Shown here piece by piece: positions 12,528 to 23,105 of a DNA stretch of 64,000 bases. The position numbers and the translations under genes were made by a program. Under the pieces are notes generated by a model. The model did not search any database, was not told where the DNA came from, and worked only from the letters and a program-made list of their open reading frames with translations. The stretch's first letter is position 1. Every line of letters starts with the position of its first letter. Source of the stretch: Salvator merianae (taxonomy: Eukaryota; Chordata; Lepidosauria; Squamata; Teiidae); assembly GCA_003586115.2 (NCBI GenBank), contig QVOM02000116.1, positions 41,254,197 to 41,318,196 on the forward strand, given 5' to 3'.

Positions 12528-13712
12528 GGCCACGTTCCGACACGGCATTTAATCAGTTTACAATTCCCGCTGGCCCGACATGATCTTGCCGTTCCGCAGT
12601 TTTTCTGGACTAAATTGGCGAAATCTGGACTACTTTGTATTTGGATTTAATGAGTTCTCAAGCCATTCCAGATCGCTAGCCCGCTTTACTATGTGATGTG
12701 GGAACGGAGAAGGAAACTATTTGGGAGGGACCGTACTTTTTTGGGGACGTGCAGAGGGAGGGATCCCCATTTTGTGCCATCCAATGACAGACTTTGTGGG
12801 TGGGCAGGAAGTGCAGTAGTTTCCTCTGCCTCCATTATCCCCCCTTCCTTCGCTGCCAGGGGAAAAGAAACCGTCCTCCTTTTTACTTTGCTAAGCTGCG
12901 GTCCTTTCTCTTTCTTTATCCCCCATTCGACACTGCCAGGAAGAAATTAAAGGCTTCTTCCACTTCCATCTGCTCTTTACACCAAAAAATAAACTGCGCC
13001 ATTTTGGGGTTGCAGTCCTCTTGCCCCAACAAAGAACTCACTCAAGATGAGTTTTACCGTCAGCAGCACACAGCTACACAACAGGGAAACATGCCGCTGC
13101 GGAAGTCTCGGGGGGAGATGAGGCAGAGTCCATTTGCTGGCGATGAACTGCACTATCAAGATAATAGAGTCCCCCCACATTCCCTCCCCATGTTTCCCCT
13201 TCGTCAGGGACCTCTCCCTGCTTTTGCGCTACTTTTAAATTGCACAATTGTGCAAAAGTGCACTTGCAAGGGAGCAGAAATCGCCATCAGCCCTTTAAAA
13301 AGCTTAATTGTGCAGTACACATAGTTTTAAAGTTCTGCTTGTGTAGATAGAGGTTGTAGGGGGGAGAAGGAGCAAATGGCGAATGACTAGTAATGCTGCC
13401 AAGTGAATCCATGTTCTGAGGCAGCAGCGGGGACATACGGAGAGCGGAGCTTGACTTTCCTGCCCCTGTGACATCAAGATTTGAACGTTGGGACTGCAGC
13501 CAATCACTGACTGCACAGGGAAGAGAATTTGATGAGGGGTGGAGACAGAAAAGGTACTGTTTCTCCATGCCAAGCATGGGAAATATCAGTGTGAGAATGA
13601 GCAAGTACGAATCGAGTCCGTGTTAAACTGTAATTGTGGGAACGATCAGAAGATGAATTCAGTCCTTGTACTCTTCTGTTACGGATTAAATTTATGATGT
13701 CGGACCGCGGCC
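12528..13712. mobile_element. PIF/Harbinger-like non-autonomous element, copy 2
   Basis: Starts GGCCACGTTCCGACACGGC and ends GTCGGACCGCGGCC, imperfect terminal inverted repeats. Flanked by TGA on each side (12525-12527, 13713-13715). Same family as the copies at 9.8 and 19.2 kb. A 176-codon plus-strand open frame inside has no recognisable protein signature. The element sits inside another inverted-repeat element. Confidence 0.75.
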
Positions 13713-13717
13713 TGAGA

Positions 13718-13838
13718 GAACACATCAGCGAAGCAATAAGATGTTTTCTTTCATCATTATCTAACTCAGAAGATCCACTGTTGGATTAGATAATGTGGAA
13801 AAAAATGGTTAGGCACTTTGCTGATGTGTTGTGTCAAT
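13718..13838. repeat. Foldback: paired CACATCAGCGAAG / CTTTGCTGATGTG
   Basis: Outer arms ACACATCAGCGAAG and CTTTGCTGATGTGTT, with a second inner pair ATTATCTAAC / GATTAGATAAT. It forms part of the outer element interrupted by the Harbinger-like copy. Confidence 0.65.
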
Positions 13839-14582
13839 CCAAAAGTGGACTGAAGCTGGATTAAAACTTAGGTGTGACTGTGCCCCAGGTATCTGGGAGC
13901 AGGTCGTCCTGTTCTGTCTTCAAAGTTTCAGAAGTGCAGGCTGCCAAGGGCAGCAATTTTTAGTTACTTTTCCAATCTGATATAAAGAGAAAAAGAGCAA
14001 GTTGTATGGGCAGAACTGTGGTTGACTCCACCATCCAGCCATGTCTCAGTACCATTCTATGTCTCCTTTCCCAGTGTATGTCTTCATTCTCAGCCTTCAC
14101 AATTGGGCCAGGAGGGCATCCACAATGCAGACATCCTTTGGCATGTGCCAGTGGTAGCCCAACCCATTGTGCCTTGGGTTACCTGCTCAAGGCAAACATG
14201 GGCTGACGAACTGGGAAACTCAACATCATCACTCACTCTCCCCTTTGGATGGGAAATCCCCACCCCCTTCATTTTGTGCTTTTCGCACATGAAACAGTGG
14301 TACGAGTTCAGCACGGAGAGCAGACACTCCTTGTGTTGGAATTTCTGCACTTTGGTTTGGCTGATCCTTCCCCCATCTTGAAGACCAGAGTTAGCTGACA
14401 AAAGTTTGCATGAGCCTTACCATTAAGCCCAAAGGCTGACTGAAAGTTAACCCATTTACAGTGTCTCCCTTCTTATACTGTGTTGTGGGGAAACTGATAC
14501 ATATCTCCTGTTTGCCAGCTCTGGCAGTTTTTCATTTTCATTCTTCTCATAGAAGATCCACTACTTGAAATATGACCTGCTA

Positions 14583-14584
<2 letters not shown>

Positions 14585-14650
<66 letters not shown>
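14585..14650. repeat. Compound (TC)n(TG)n microsatellite
   Basis: TC dinucleotides at 14585-14620 followed directly by TG dinucleotides to 14650. Confidence 0.97.
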
Positions 14651-14651
<1 letters not shown>

Positions 14652-15489
14652 CGCTATTTGAACTTGGCAATTTATGCAAAGTCTGAACAGGTAACTAGAG
14701 CAGGCAATTGTGAGCTGTGGGAGAAAGGACAGGAGCCTGAACACATCATGTCCTGATGAAGGTGAATGAAGTTTCTATGGGGCATAGTCATTCCTCATTT
14801 GAGTGACTCACCTTGGAGTGCTGGAGGTAGGACTCCCAGAGCCAGCCAGTGTATATAAAACATCAGTTATACTAGAATGACAAGGAAACAGGTGTGTGCC
14901 TGGGAAGGCTGAAGGCGATGACTTCAGAAAAGGGAGCATTGCTTTCATCAGATCTGTCTCAGCCTGTCTCAATCAGCTCTTGAGAAAGAAATGATTGGGT
15001 CAGGGCCTGGGGTGTTGGCACAAGGTAAATTCTAAGTCAAGAAGTGCACAAGAATAGCTTTCAACCAACTTTGTGTAATTTCAGTTCTCTTAGAATGGGA
15101 AATTACTTCCTTCCTCCTGCCAAAATGTATTGGCCCTACAACTGCTGAAGAGGACTAAAAAACACCAATAATCACATCTATCTAAACATTTCAAAAGTTC
15201 ATGACATTAGTCTGCTTATTTATTAAAGATCTGCTTAGTGAACTTAAGGAAAGCTTTTCCCAGGTTACATCCAGCTGTAGGACATGGGGAGATGCGAGGT
15301 GACCAGACGGCATTTCTGTTGCATGCAGTCACTTGCCCTACATCCATCGTGACAATCAGAGAAACCATCCTTTGGGGAGAGCACTGTGGGAGTACTTCCA
15401 GAGCATTGTGTGCAATGTGGACAGTGTGTGCTGCTGCTGGCTACCTCTTTGTGACAGTGGACATGCTTACCTGCTGACACAGAGAAAAC

Positions 15490-16130
15490 AACATGAATAT
15501 CTGGTTTCAAAAATATTTCTATCCCACCCTATACCCGAAGGTATCAGGCCGGGTCACAATAAATTCATTATCAAAACAAATAAAATAGATTGGTTAAAAC
15601 AGTGACATGGGGAGGGCATGTTGTTTCCTCAGTCAAAGGCCAGGGTAAAGAGATGTGTCTTCACCAGTCTGAATACATATAATGGGGGTGCCTGATGCAC
15701 CTCAGAGGGGAGACTGTTCAGCCTGGGGTGCTATCATCGAGATTACACTCTGCATGTTCCCACCTCCTTAACTATTGAAGGGAGTGGCACTGCCAAGAGG
15801 ATCTCACCAGCAGATTTTAGGGTATGAGTAGACCTATATGGTAGGAAGTGTTCCTTTAGATATTTGAAGCCCAAGCCATTTAAGGTCTTATACGTTAACA
15901 TCAATACCTTGAACTGGGGTTTGTAGCAAATACGGAACCAGTGCAGTTCTTTTAGGACCAGTGTGATACACGTCCAGCCAGCAGTACCAGTTAGCAGTTT
16001 AGTTGCTTCATTCTGCACGGGTTGCAGCTTCTGAATCGACTGCCAGGGAAACCCCACACAGAGTGCATTACAATAGTCCAATCTGGATATAATGAGAATT
16101 TGCTTCTCATAGCTGGTTTCAAACATACAT
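15490..16130 (-). mobile_element. L2-clade LINE, 5'-truncated reverse transcriptase and 3' end
   Basis: A minus-strand frame at 15743-16126 reads ISRLDYCNALCVGFPWQSIQ, then LQPVQNEATKLLTG and LMLTYKTLNGLGFKYLKE, the C-terminal reverse-transcriptase region of L2-like LINEs. Downstream, to about 15490, is a 3' end with TATAGGGTGGGATAGAAATA. Most of the 5' part is missing, as usual for dead LINE copies. Confidence 0.82.
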
Positions 16131-18009
16131 CAAGCTGTTGTTGTTGTTTTTTGGGGGGGGAGGAGCCTAAAATTAAAGATTATAAAAGGATGAAGGATGG
16201 TAATATTACAGTATTGCTGGAAGGGGACTTGAAGGGTACAACCTTATTCAAAAGCAAAGAAGCAAGTCCAAAGGAATAGGGGGAAGGATCAGGAATATAT
16301 AATGCATGCGTTAGAAAGAAATGGAAGAAAGGACAGCTTGAATGTGAACATGTAGGAAGTAGAACAAGTTGCTTCCTTTGCTCAAAGTGCTTCCAAACTA
16401 TTGTGTGTAGCTGGGGTCCCCAACTGCTGCATACAATCTCCTCATCCTCACACCTGTTTTTGTTTCTCACTGATTGACTTTTCCACTGGGCAGGCAGGAG
16501 GACAAGTGAGAAACACACATCAGACCTCACTGTCCACCACCTATGCATGTAACATCTCTCTGCAGATGACATCATCAAGAACTAGTTATGTGCATAATAG
16601 CATACAAGCCCAGTTTGGAGGGAGTCCTGCTCCCAAGTCCTATACATTATTTTTTATGAACAGATGCTTCCCTCTGCCAAGGAGCAACATTTCAGGTATT
16701 TTTATATATTGTAACTTGAAGCTAGCTCTAGTGTTAGCTGTACTGTACATGGTCCTCAGGGAACCACATTAAATGCTGGCAATACTGAGCCTCTGATGTC
16801 TTGGATGAGGAGGAAACAAAAATTAAGCTTTCCTCTGTGTTAAATGATTAAAGGTTGTAGTAAACAAATGAGAAAAGCTTTCCATAGATAGCAGCCACAT
16901 ACTAATCTTCTGAAAAGTGTAAATTTTAAGTCTTTGTGATTTGTACCAACAAGCCATGACTATTATGGTCTTAGAGGCTCTGTACTTATCCTTTTATGTG
17001 GCTGCCACTGGAATTATTTGGGAACATATTGAGTAAAATTCTTTTTTGTCAATGGTGTTACCAGACTTTTGGTGTTACCAGACTTTTGATGATAAAATGT
17101 GAGCCATTACTATTTTTATCAACTCAGCACTGTTATGCCCACCAAATGGTGCGCTGTAGGCCCATCATCAGTGTGACTATGTAACTGTTGACCAACCCAG
17201 GTGTGTTGCTGTGTAGTTCATGAAACCGTCCTTGCTTTTTTCACATTATAGTCAATGCTTACTGGACACAGATGGTTCCTAGTGGAATCCAGATTGATGA
17301 TGTTCTGGTGTTACTATGAGGAGCTTATGCTTTACCACCCACGTGAAAAGGGGAAATGGCATAAACCATTGTTTCTTAACCAATGTGCTCCCAGATATTG
17401 TTGCACTATGATGCCCATCATGTCCAGGTCAGGATGGTGTTTAAGATTGATTCTGGGGACAATGGCAGTTATAGGCTATGTCTGCCCTTAGTGTCACAGA
17501 AGGCCTGTTGAAGGAGCTAAAGCATTGCAATGTTTGGCAGCACAAAACACCTATCAAAAGATGTGACCCCCCCTCCTGAGGAGTGCAACGCTGACACAAG
17601 GTACCCAGGGTTATGGGGGCTGTATTGTGCTCTTCAGAAGACTGCCTCATTCGCTGCATCAACAGGATCCTTCATGTGCTGAAAGGAGACACAGAAGTTC
17701 CCATTAACATCTCAAACAAGGCATTTCTGCTGATGTACCCATCCCTAAGCCCTACCACCCTTATTGTGGAGACATGGGCATAGTCTAACAAAATCTGGAG
17801 ACAAAATGGTAGAGAAACATTGGTGTATAATAAAGCATCCAACTTGCAGCTATAAAGATGCTGGTCCTGCCACCCTTTGTCATTGACCCTGATGATTGGA
17901 ACTAATGAGTGTCCTTATCAGAGACAAATATTGAATCTGCTATTAATAAGTTCACAATTATTTCAATTGTTGCCCTTTTAAAAAAAACACATAATGACAA
18001 CAAAGAGAT

Positions 18010-18500
18010 TTGACTCATTACATAACAACATAAAAGGAGCCTTGCTGGATCCACAGTCCATCTAGTCCGGCATCCTGTCTCACACAGTGGCCCACCAATT
18101 GCTTCTAGGCATTCTCAAGCAGAAGACAAAGGCAAAACTTTCACCTGCTCTTGGCTCCCAGGAAATGGTCTTTAGAGGCAATCTGCCTGTTTCTCCAGCC
18201 TGGAGGTAGTCTAGGCATCCATTCTAGTAGCCACTGGTACACCTGATCTCCATGAATTTCTCTAACCCTTTCTTAAAGCTATCCAGGCTGGTTGCTGTCA
18301 CCACCTCTTCTGGTAATAAGTTCCACAGACTGATGAGCCTCTTAGTGAAAAAATGCATTCCCTTGTTGGCCCTAAATCTCCTGATCATCAGCTTTATAGT
18401 GCCCCTGGTTCTAATGTGTGATTCTCCATACCATGCATGGTTTTATATTCTTCAATCAGGTCACCTCTTAAATATTATCTTTCAAGGGTAAAGAGGTCTC
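18010..18500 (-). mobile_element. CR1-type LINE 3' end
   Basis: On the plus strand it reads AGGAGCCTTGCTGGATCCAC, CATCTAGTCCGGCATCCTG, CACACAGTGGCCCACCA, AAAGCTATCCAGGCTGGTTG and GGTAATAAGTTCCACAGACT, the reverse complement of the familiar sauropsid CR1 3' region. The LINE 3' end is at the low coordinate. Confidence 0.78.
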
Positions 18501-19893
18501 AAACAAATAACAAACTCAATAGGTAAATATGCCTCCCCCCAAAAACCCTGTGGTATCAGAACATTCAGCTGTTTGAATGAAAGACAGAGCTGCATCCATG
18601 TCAACAACTGTCGATGACTAGTGGTAAGGAACGCGAAAGCAAACAGTGACAGCTGTCAGCTGTCAGGAGATGCATAGGCAAGCAATAAACCTTAGCCGTC
18701 CAGTAAATCTTCTTTCCCAGTCTCCTCCAAGGTTTTAAATTCCTTCTTCAGCCATTTCAATAAAACCAAACATTTGGCATTGTCTGTAATGCTCTTACTG
18801 TTTTGTACGTGTTGATTGGTCTTTTTCTATCAATTGATGCAGCTGGGGCTCTCCCAGAAGTGACAAGAAAGGAAATATTCACCATAATATGAGCTCTCAC
18901 TAGGGAACATATACGTACACATTGCACATGTATTGAGCTGGACAATCCTTTCTGCAGTTGCATCGTGGTGAAGAAGCCACTGATAGACTTTGCTTTCCTG
19001 AGTCAAGCTGAATTCATGTTTTCTTTTCTGAATGAATAAAAACAGTATTACTATTGCACTGGTTAACTATTTATTATTGGATAAGTTTATCTGGTTGTTT
19101 AAAATAAAGTGGCTGAATGAACAGGCTTTATCCCCTGAATGAGGCATGATCTTTAATTTGATCACTGGGTTTCACTGCTCTCAGAGCTTATTTTAAATAC
19201 CAACATTCCTCCTTGGTCAATGACGAACAGAGCTTAGGGCACATTCTGACACAGCATTTAATCAATTTATAGGCCATCTTCAGTTCCCACTAGCCCAACA
19301 TGATCTTGCCTTTCCGTACTTTTTTCTGAACTAGGTTGCCAAAATCCAGATTACTTTGCGCCTGGATTTAATGAATTCTCAGCCCATTTCAGATCACTAG
19401 CCCGTTTTACTTTACGATGCGGGAATGCGGAAAGAGACCATTTGGGAGGGACTGTACTCTATTGGGGGCATGAAGAGGGAGGGTTCCCCGTTTCCTACTG
19501 TCTAATGATGGACATTGTTGTGGGCACTGTACTTGGGGGTGGGTGGGCACCGTGGCCAGCAGGGGTGGGAGGGTGGGGAGTGCAGTACTTCCTTCTTCCT
19601 CCTTTATCCCCCCCTTCCACCACTGGCAGGAGAAAAGGAAGCCATCCTCCATTTTCCTTTGCCAATCTGTAGTCCTTCCACCTCCTTTATCCTCCATTTG
19701 GCACTGCAAGGAAGAAATTAAAGGCTTCCTCCACTTCCGTCTGCTCTTTAAACCAAAAAACAGACCTCCTTCTAGGTTTATGGAGTTTTGTGCAAAACCG
19801 CCACAACGCTACAGCAAACTTCATGCAGCGACATGGTTCGCTGCCGTCTGCATGTTAGGATAGAAGGGTACCACAGTCAGCTGGCCAGTTGGA

Positions 19894-19899
<6 letters not shown>

Positions 19900-19931
<32 letters not shown>
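19900..19931. repeat. (TG)n microsatellite inside Harbinger-like copy 3
   Basis: Sixteen TG units. The sister elements lack it, so it expanded after insertion. Confidence 0.95.
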
Positions 19932-19933
<2 letters not shown>

Positions 19934-20433
19934 GGTAGTTCCAAAATGCATTCCTTCCTCCTGGTTGATCCCCCTTCTCCCACAGTCCGGGGACATTTCC
20001 CTCACTTTTATGTAAAAACACGGAAGCGTAACTGCAATATTAACTAAACACAGCTTCTGATCTTGAGTACTTTTGCGGGGGTGGACATGTTGGATGTCTT
20101 TGCTGCACTACCATGAGAGTGTTTTAATTCAAAACACTGCACCTGTTTGGGAGTACAGTCTTGCCCCAACAAATAACCCACTCACTATCGATTTTGCCAT
20201 CAGCACCATATAGCTACATAGTGGGGCACACACTGCTATGGATGTCTTGTGGGGAGGTAAGGCGGAGTCCATTTGGTGGCCACTAACTTCACTATCACAA
20301 TAATGGAGCCCCCCACACATTCCCCCCTCTTCACGGACCTCTCCCTGCTTGTATGATATTCTTAAATTGCACAATTGCACAAGAGTGCAATTGCAAAGGA
20401 GCAGAAATCATGATCTGCCCTTTAAGAAGCTTC

Positions 20434-20613
20434 ATTGGGCCTTACTGCACTTGGACTTACTCCAGATTATATCTCAGAATAGAGACCTGCCATCTGCATG
20501 CTAGTGCAGACTATGGTAGGCCCTGGGCAAGACCTTTTATAGTTTGCACTAGCATGTGGATGGCAGGTCCCTATTCCGGGATATAATCTGCAATAAGGCC
20601 AAGTGCAGAAAGG
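20434..20613. mobile_element. Foldback MITE nested in Harbinger-like copy 3
   Basis: Ends GGCCTTACTGCACTTGG and CCAAGTGCAGAAAGGGCC are inverted copies. The arms continue inward: CTGCCATCTGCATGCTAGTGC against GCACTAGCATGTGGATGGCA, with a loop of about 30 nt. The sister copies at 10.8 and 13.3 kb lack it, so it inserted later. Confidence 0.75.
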
Positions 20614-21017
20614 GCCAGTGTGTGGTAGATGTGGTATCAAAGTTCTGCTTGTGTAGATAACAAGCTGGAGGGGGAGAAGAGCAAACGGCAAATGACTAGT
20701 AACGCTGCCAAGTGAATCCATGTTCTGAGACGGCAGCAGGGACATACAGAGGGTGGAGATTGACTTGCCTGCCCCTGTAAAGTCAAGATTTGAACATTTG
20801 GACTGCAGTCAATCACTGACTGCACAGGGAGGGGAATTTGGTGAGGGCTGGAGACAGAAAAGGTACAGTTTCCCCTTGTGCCAAGCATGGGAAATGTCAG
20901 AACAAGGAAGTCCCAACTGAGTCCATGTTAAAATGCAAATGTGAGAATGATCAGAAGACGAACTCAATCTTCATACTCTTCCGATATGGATTAAATTTAC
21001 GATATTAGAATGTGGCC

Positions 21018-22771
21018 TTAGTCATGAATCTAATTTGCCTGTTGACTTGCTAGAAGGATAATGTTGAAATTTTGCTTTAGGCTTACCTGACAAAAAGCTG
21101 ACCCTATATAGACAGGGTGCACCCTTAAGTTTTCTCCATTAAAAAGTAGTCTTCTTTTCGGACATAGAAACTCAGAAAGGTGAACATTTTAATTTTCTCC
21201 CAAGTGTGTAAAACACTACTTGAAATCTTGATAACATTGCAGTCATATAAAAACATACTCAGAAGTCATTTGTTAATGCAGCCATCAGCCGCAAACACAC
21301 AGCATAAGATCATGTTTCCTTCCCCGAAGAGAACATTCATTACTCGGTTTGCTTTTCCCCAATTTCTTTTTTGCATTAAAAATATTCATCTCAAGGGCAA
21401 AAAAATGACTTGCACTGCATTTGGCCAGAATAGTTCTAAAATGCACACTGAAACTCCCAGAGGACTAGAAAAACAAATAGCTTGTACTGAAAAGCCCAGA
21501 TTTCATCTCCTCTTTTCCATAATGAGCTGCACAAACAAGTGCTTTTCCTTAAATAATTTAAAACGCTCCCACTAGGGCTCTGTTTTATTAAGTGAAGGCA
21601 AATGAATCTTGCAAATGCTGAGTGTTCCCAGTGCAAAGAGATTCGCAGCATTGTAATAGGATCAGGGACTAGAATTTGGATTCCCTATTTGTAAAAGAAT
21701 ACTAAAGGGAATTATCAGTTGCAACCAGTATTGTATGTCGAATTTGAGGTAGAGGGCCAGGTTTTGTGCCATTTATTCTTGGCTGCAATACGCAGTTCAG
21801 AGAGTAGGTGAAAGGATTCCAGTCAGCTTTTAAGTGACGCTTTTCACAATCATCTTAAAAAGATTAGATTCAAATCCAACAGAGGATGATGCAAATACAG
21901 TAGGTGAATGGAATCTTGATAAAGTGTCATGCGAAAATATGCAGTTCATTTCAGGATAGTGGAGGGTTGACCACCTGCCTGCATGGTGGCCAGGTAGGTT
22001 ACTGGTAGGAATGGATTATTCTGGAGAAGAGTAAGGAGAATTCTAATTAACATCTGTTTATGTGAATTATCATGGGAGGTATCACAATGAATGATCCCCA
22101 GCACTATTTTCTTTGAGCTGTTTGCCCTTAGCCTTGCCAATACTGGCACTTCTAGCAAAATAAGCAATTTTAGTAATGCCTACATGGCTATGAATTCCTA
22201 GATTTTGCAATTCTCAATCTGTGAGAAAGTTCTAATTTGCAATTAGAGTTACTCTCTCCAAAAGAAAGACTTTAATTGACCATATTCTTTCTCTGCTCTC
22301 CCAAGTCACAGTTGTTCCTCATGACACTTCTGGTTGTTTAAACAAAATGAAATAGCAGTGAGCTGCAGAAAAGTTTTTTAAAAAGAAAATCAAATCTTTT
22401 ATTTGCAGCTAAGATGCTTAACAGTGGCTGAGGATGATCTTTTCAAAGAGTTATGTGCAGAAGATAGTAGTATCAGCAGATCAGGTCTGTAGGATAGCAT
22501 AGTCCAATGGAGCATGGTAATTACTTGCTGGGAAGCACTGGCAACTAAACAGATCCAGGACACAAAGGTAACAACTTGCCCAGAAACTTCTTTGCATTGA
22601 TTTTAAAAATAGTACAAGTTATAGTCTGCACAGATGTGATTGGGTATACTGGCACCATTTGGTAGAAGAGAAAACTTTAATTATCCTCAAAACTGAGGGA
22701 TGGCTGCCTAACCATTCATTTCATGTACTTTCCTTGTCAAAGATATGGAAGTTCCCTCACCTGTCTTCTTC
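21018..22771. other. Non-coding stretch, no gene or repeat recognised
   Basis: A 131-codon plus-strand frame at 21180-21575 has no domain-like character and no coding context. Confidence 0.5.
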
Positions 22772-22852
22772 TGCGAGATGCTGGGCTCAAACCTGTGACT
22801 TTCCACTTTCCAGGCAGTGTGTTCTACCTCTTGAGCCATGGACACATTTGGT
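22772..22852 (-). mobile_element. tRNA-derived SINE head
   Basis: The minus strand reads CATGGCTCAAGAGGTAGAAC then CACAGGTTTGAGCCC, giving A- and B-box spacing as in the SINEs near 1.6 kb. Confidence 0.55.
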
Positions 22853-22929
22853 AAAGCCACAGGTAATTATCCCCCACACCTTTTGATATTTTAAAGTGAT
22901 TCCTTATATTTTTACAAGACAAGGGGAGA

Positions 22930-23105
22930 TAAGGCAGGCAGGATGCCTTTAAAGGCCATTTGCAGGGACTTAGAGAAGGTAAAGCTTTTACCTTTGTCTT
23001 CTGCTTGAGTTGCCCAGAAGCCACTGATGGGCCACTGTGTAGGAAAGGATGCTGGACTAATGGACTGTGGCCTGATTTAACAGGGCTCCTCTTATGTAAG
23101 CTATG
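22930..23105 (+). mobile_element. CR1-type LINE 3' end fragment
   Basis: AAGCCACTGATGGGCCACTG, GATGCTGGACTAATGGACTG and GGGCTCCTCTTATG match the end of the CR1-like copies at 18.0 kb (inverted) and 51.1 kb. Confidence 0.65.

Larger units (their letters stand above)
12472..13895. mobile_element. Outer inverted-repeat element interrupted by Harbinger-like copy 2
   Basis: The left end (about 12472-12520: CACCTAAATTTTAATCCAGC, TTCGGTCCACTT) is an inverted copy of the right end (about 13846-13895). Both begin or end with a GGGGC/GCCCC motif. The Harbinger-like element and a foldback lie between. No clear target duplication seen. Confidence 0.6.
19237..21017. mobile_element. PIF/Harbinger-like non-autonomous element, copy 3
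   Basis: Starts GGGCACATTCTGACACAGC and ends TAGAATGTGGCC, flanked by TTA on both sides (19234-19236, 21018-21020), the best TWA duplication of the three. It is longer than its relatives because it carries a (GT)n run (19901-19931) and a foldback insertion (about 20434-20613). Confidence 0.78.

Noticed and set aside
12794..13324. 176-codon plus-strand frame, longest in the window
   Set aside because: Lies wholly inside a non-autonomous Harbinger-like element, is not kept open in the two sister copies, and has no recognisable domain.
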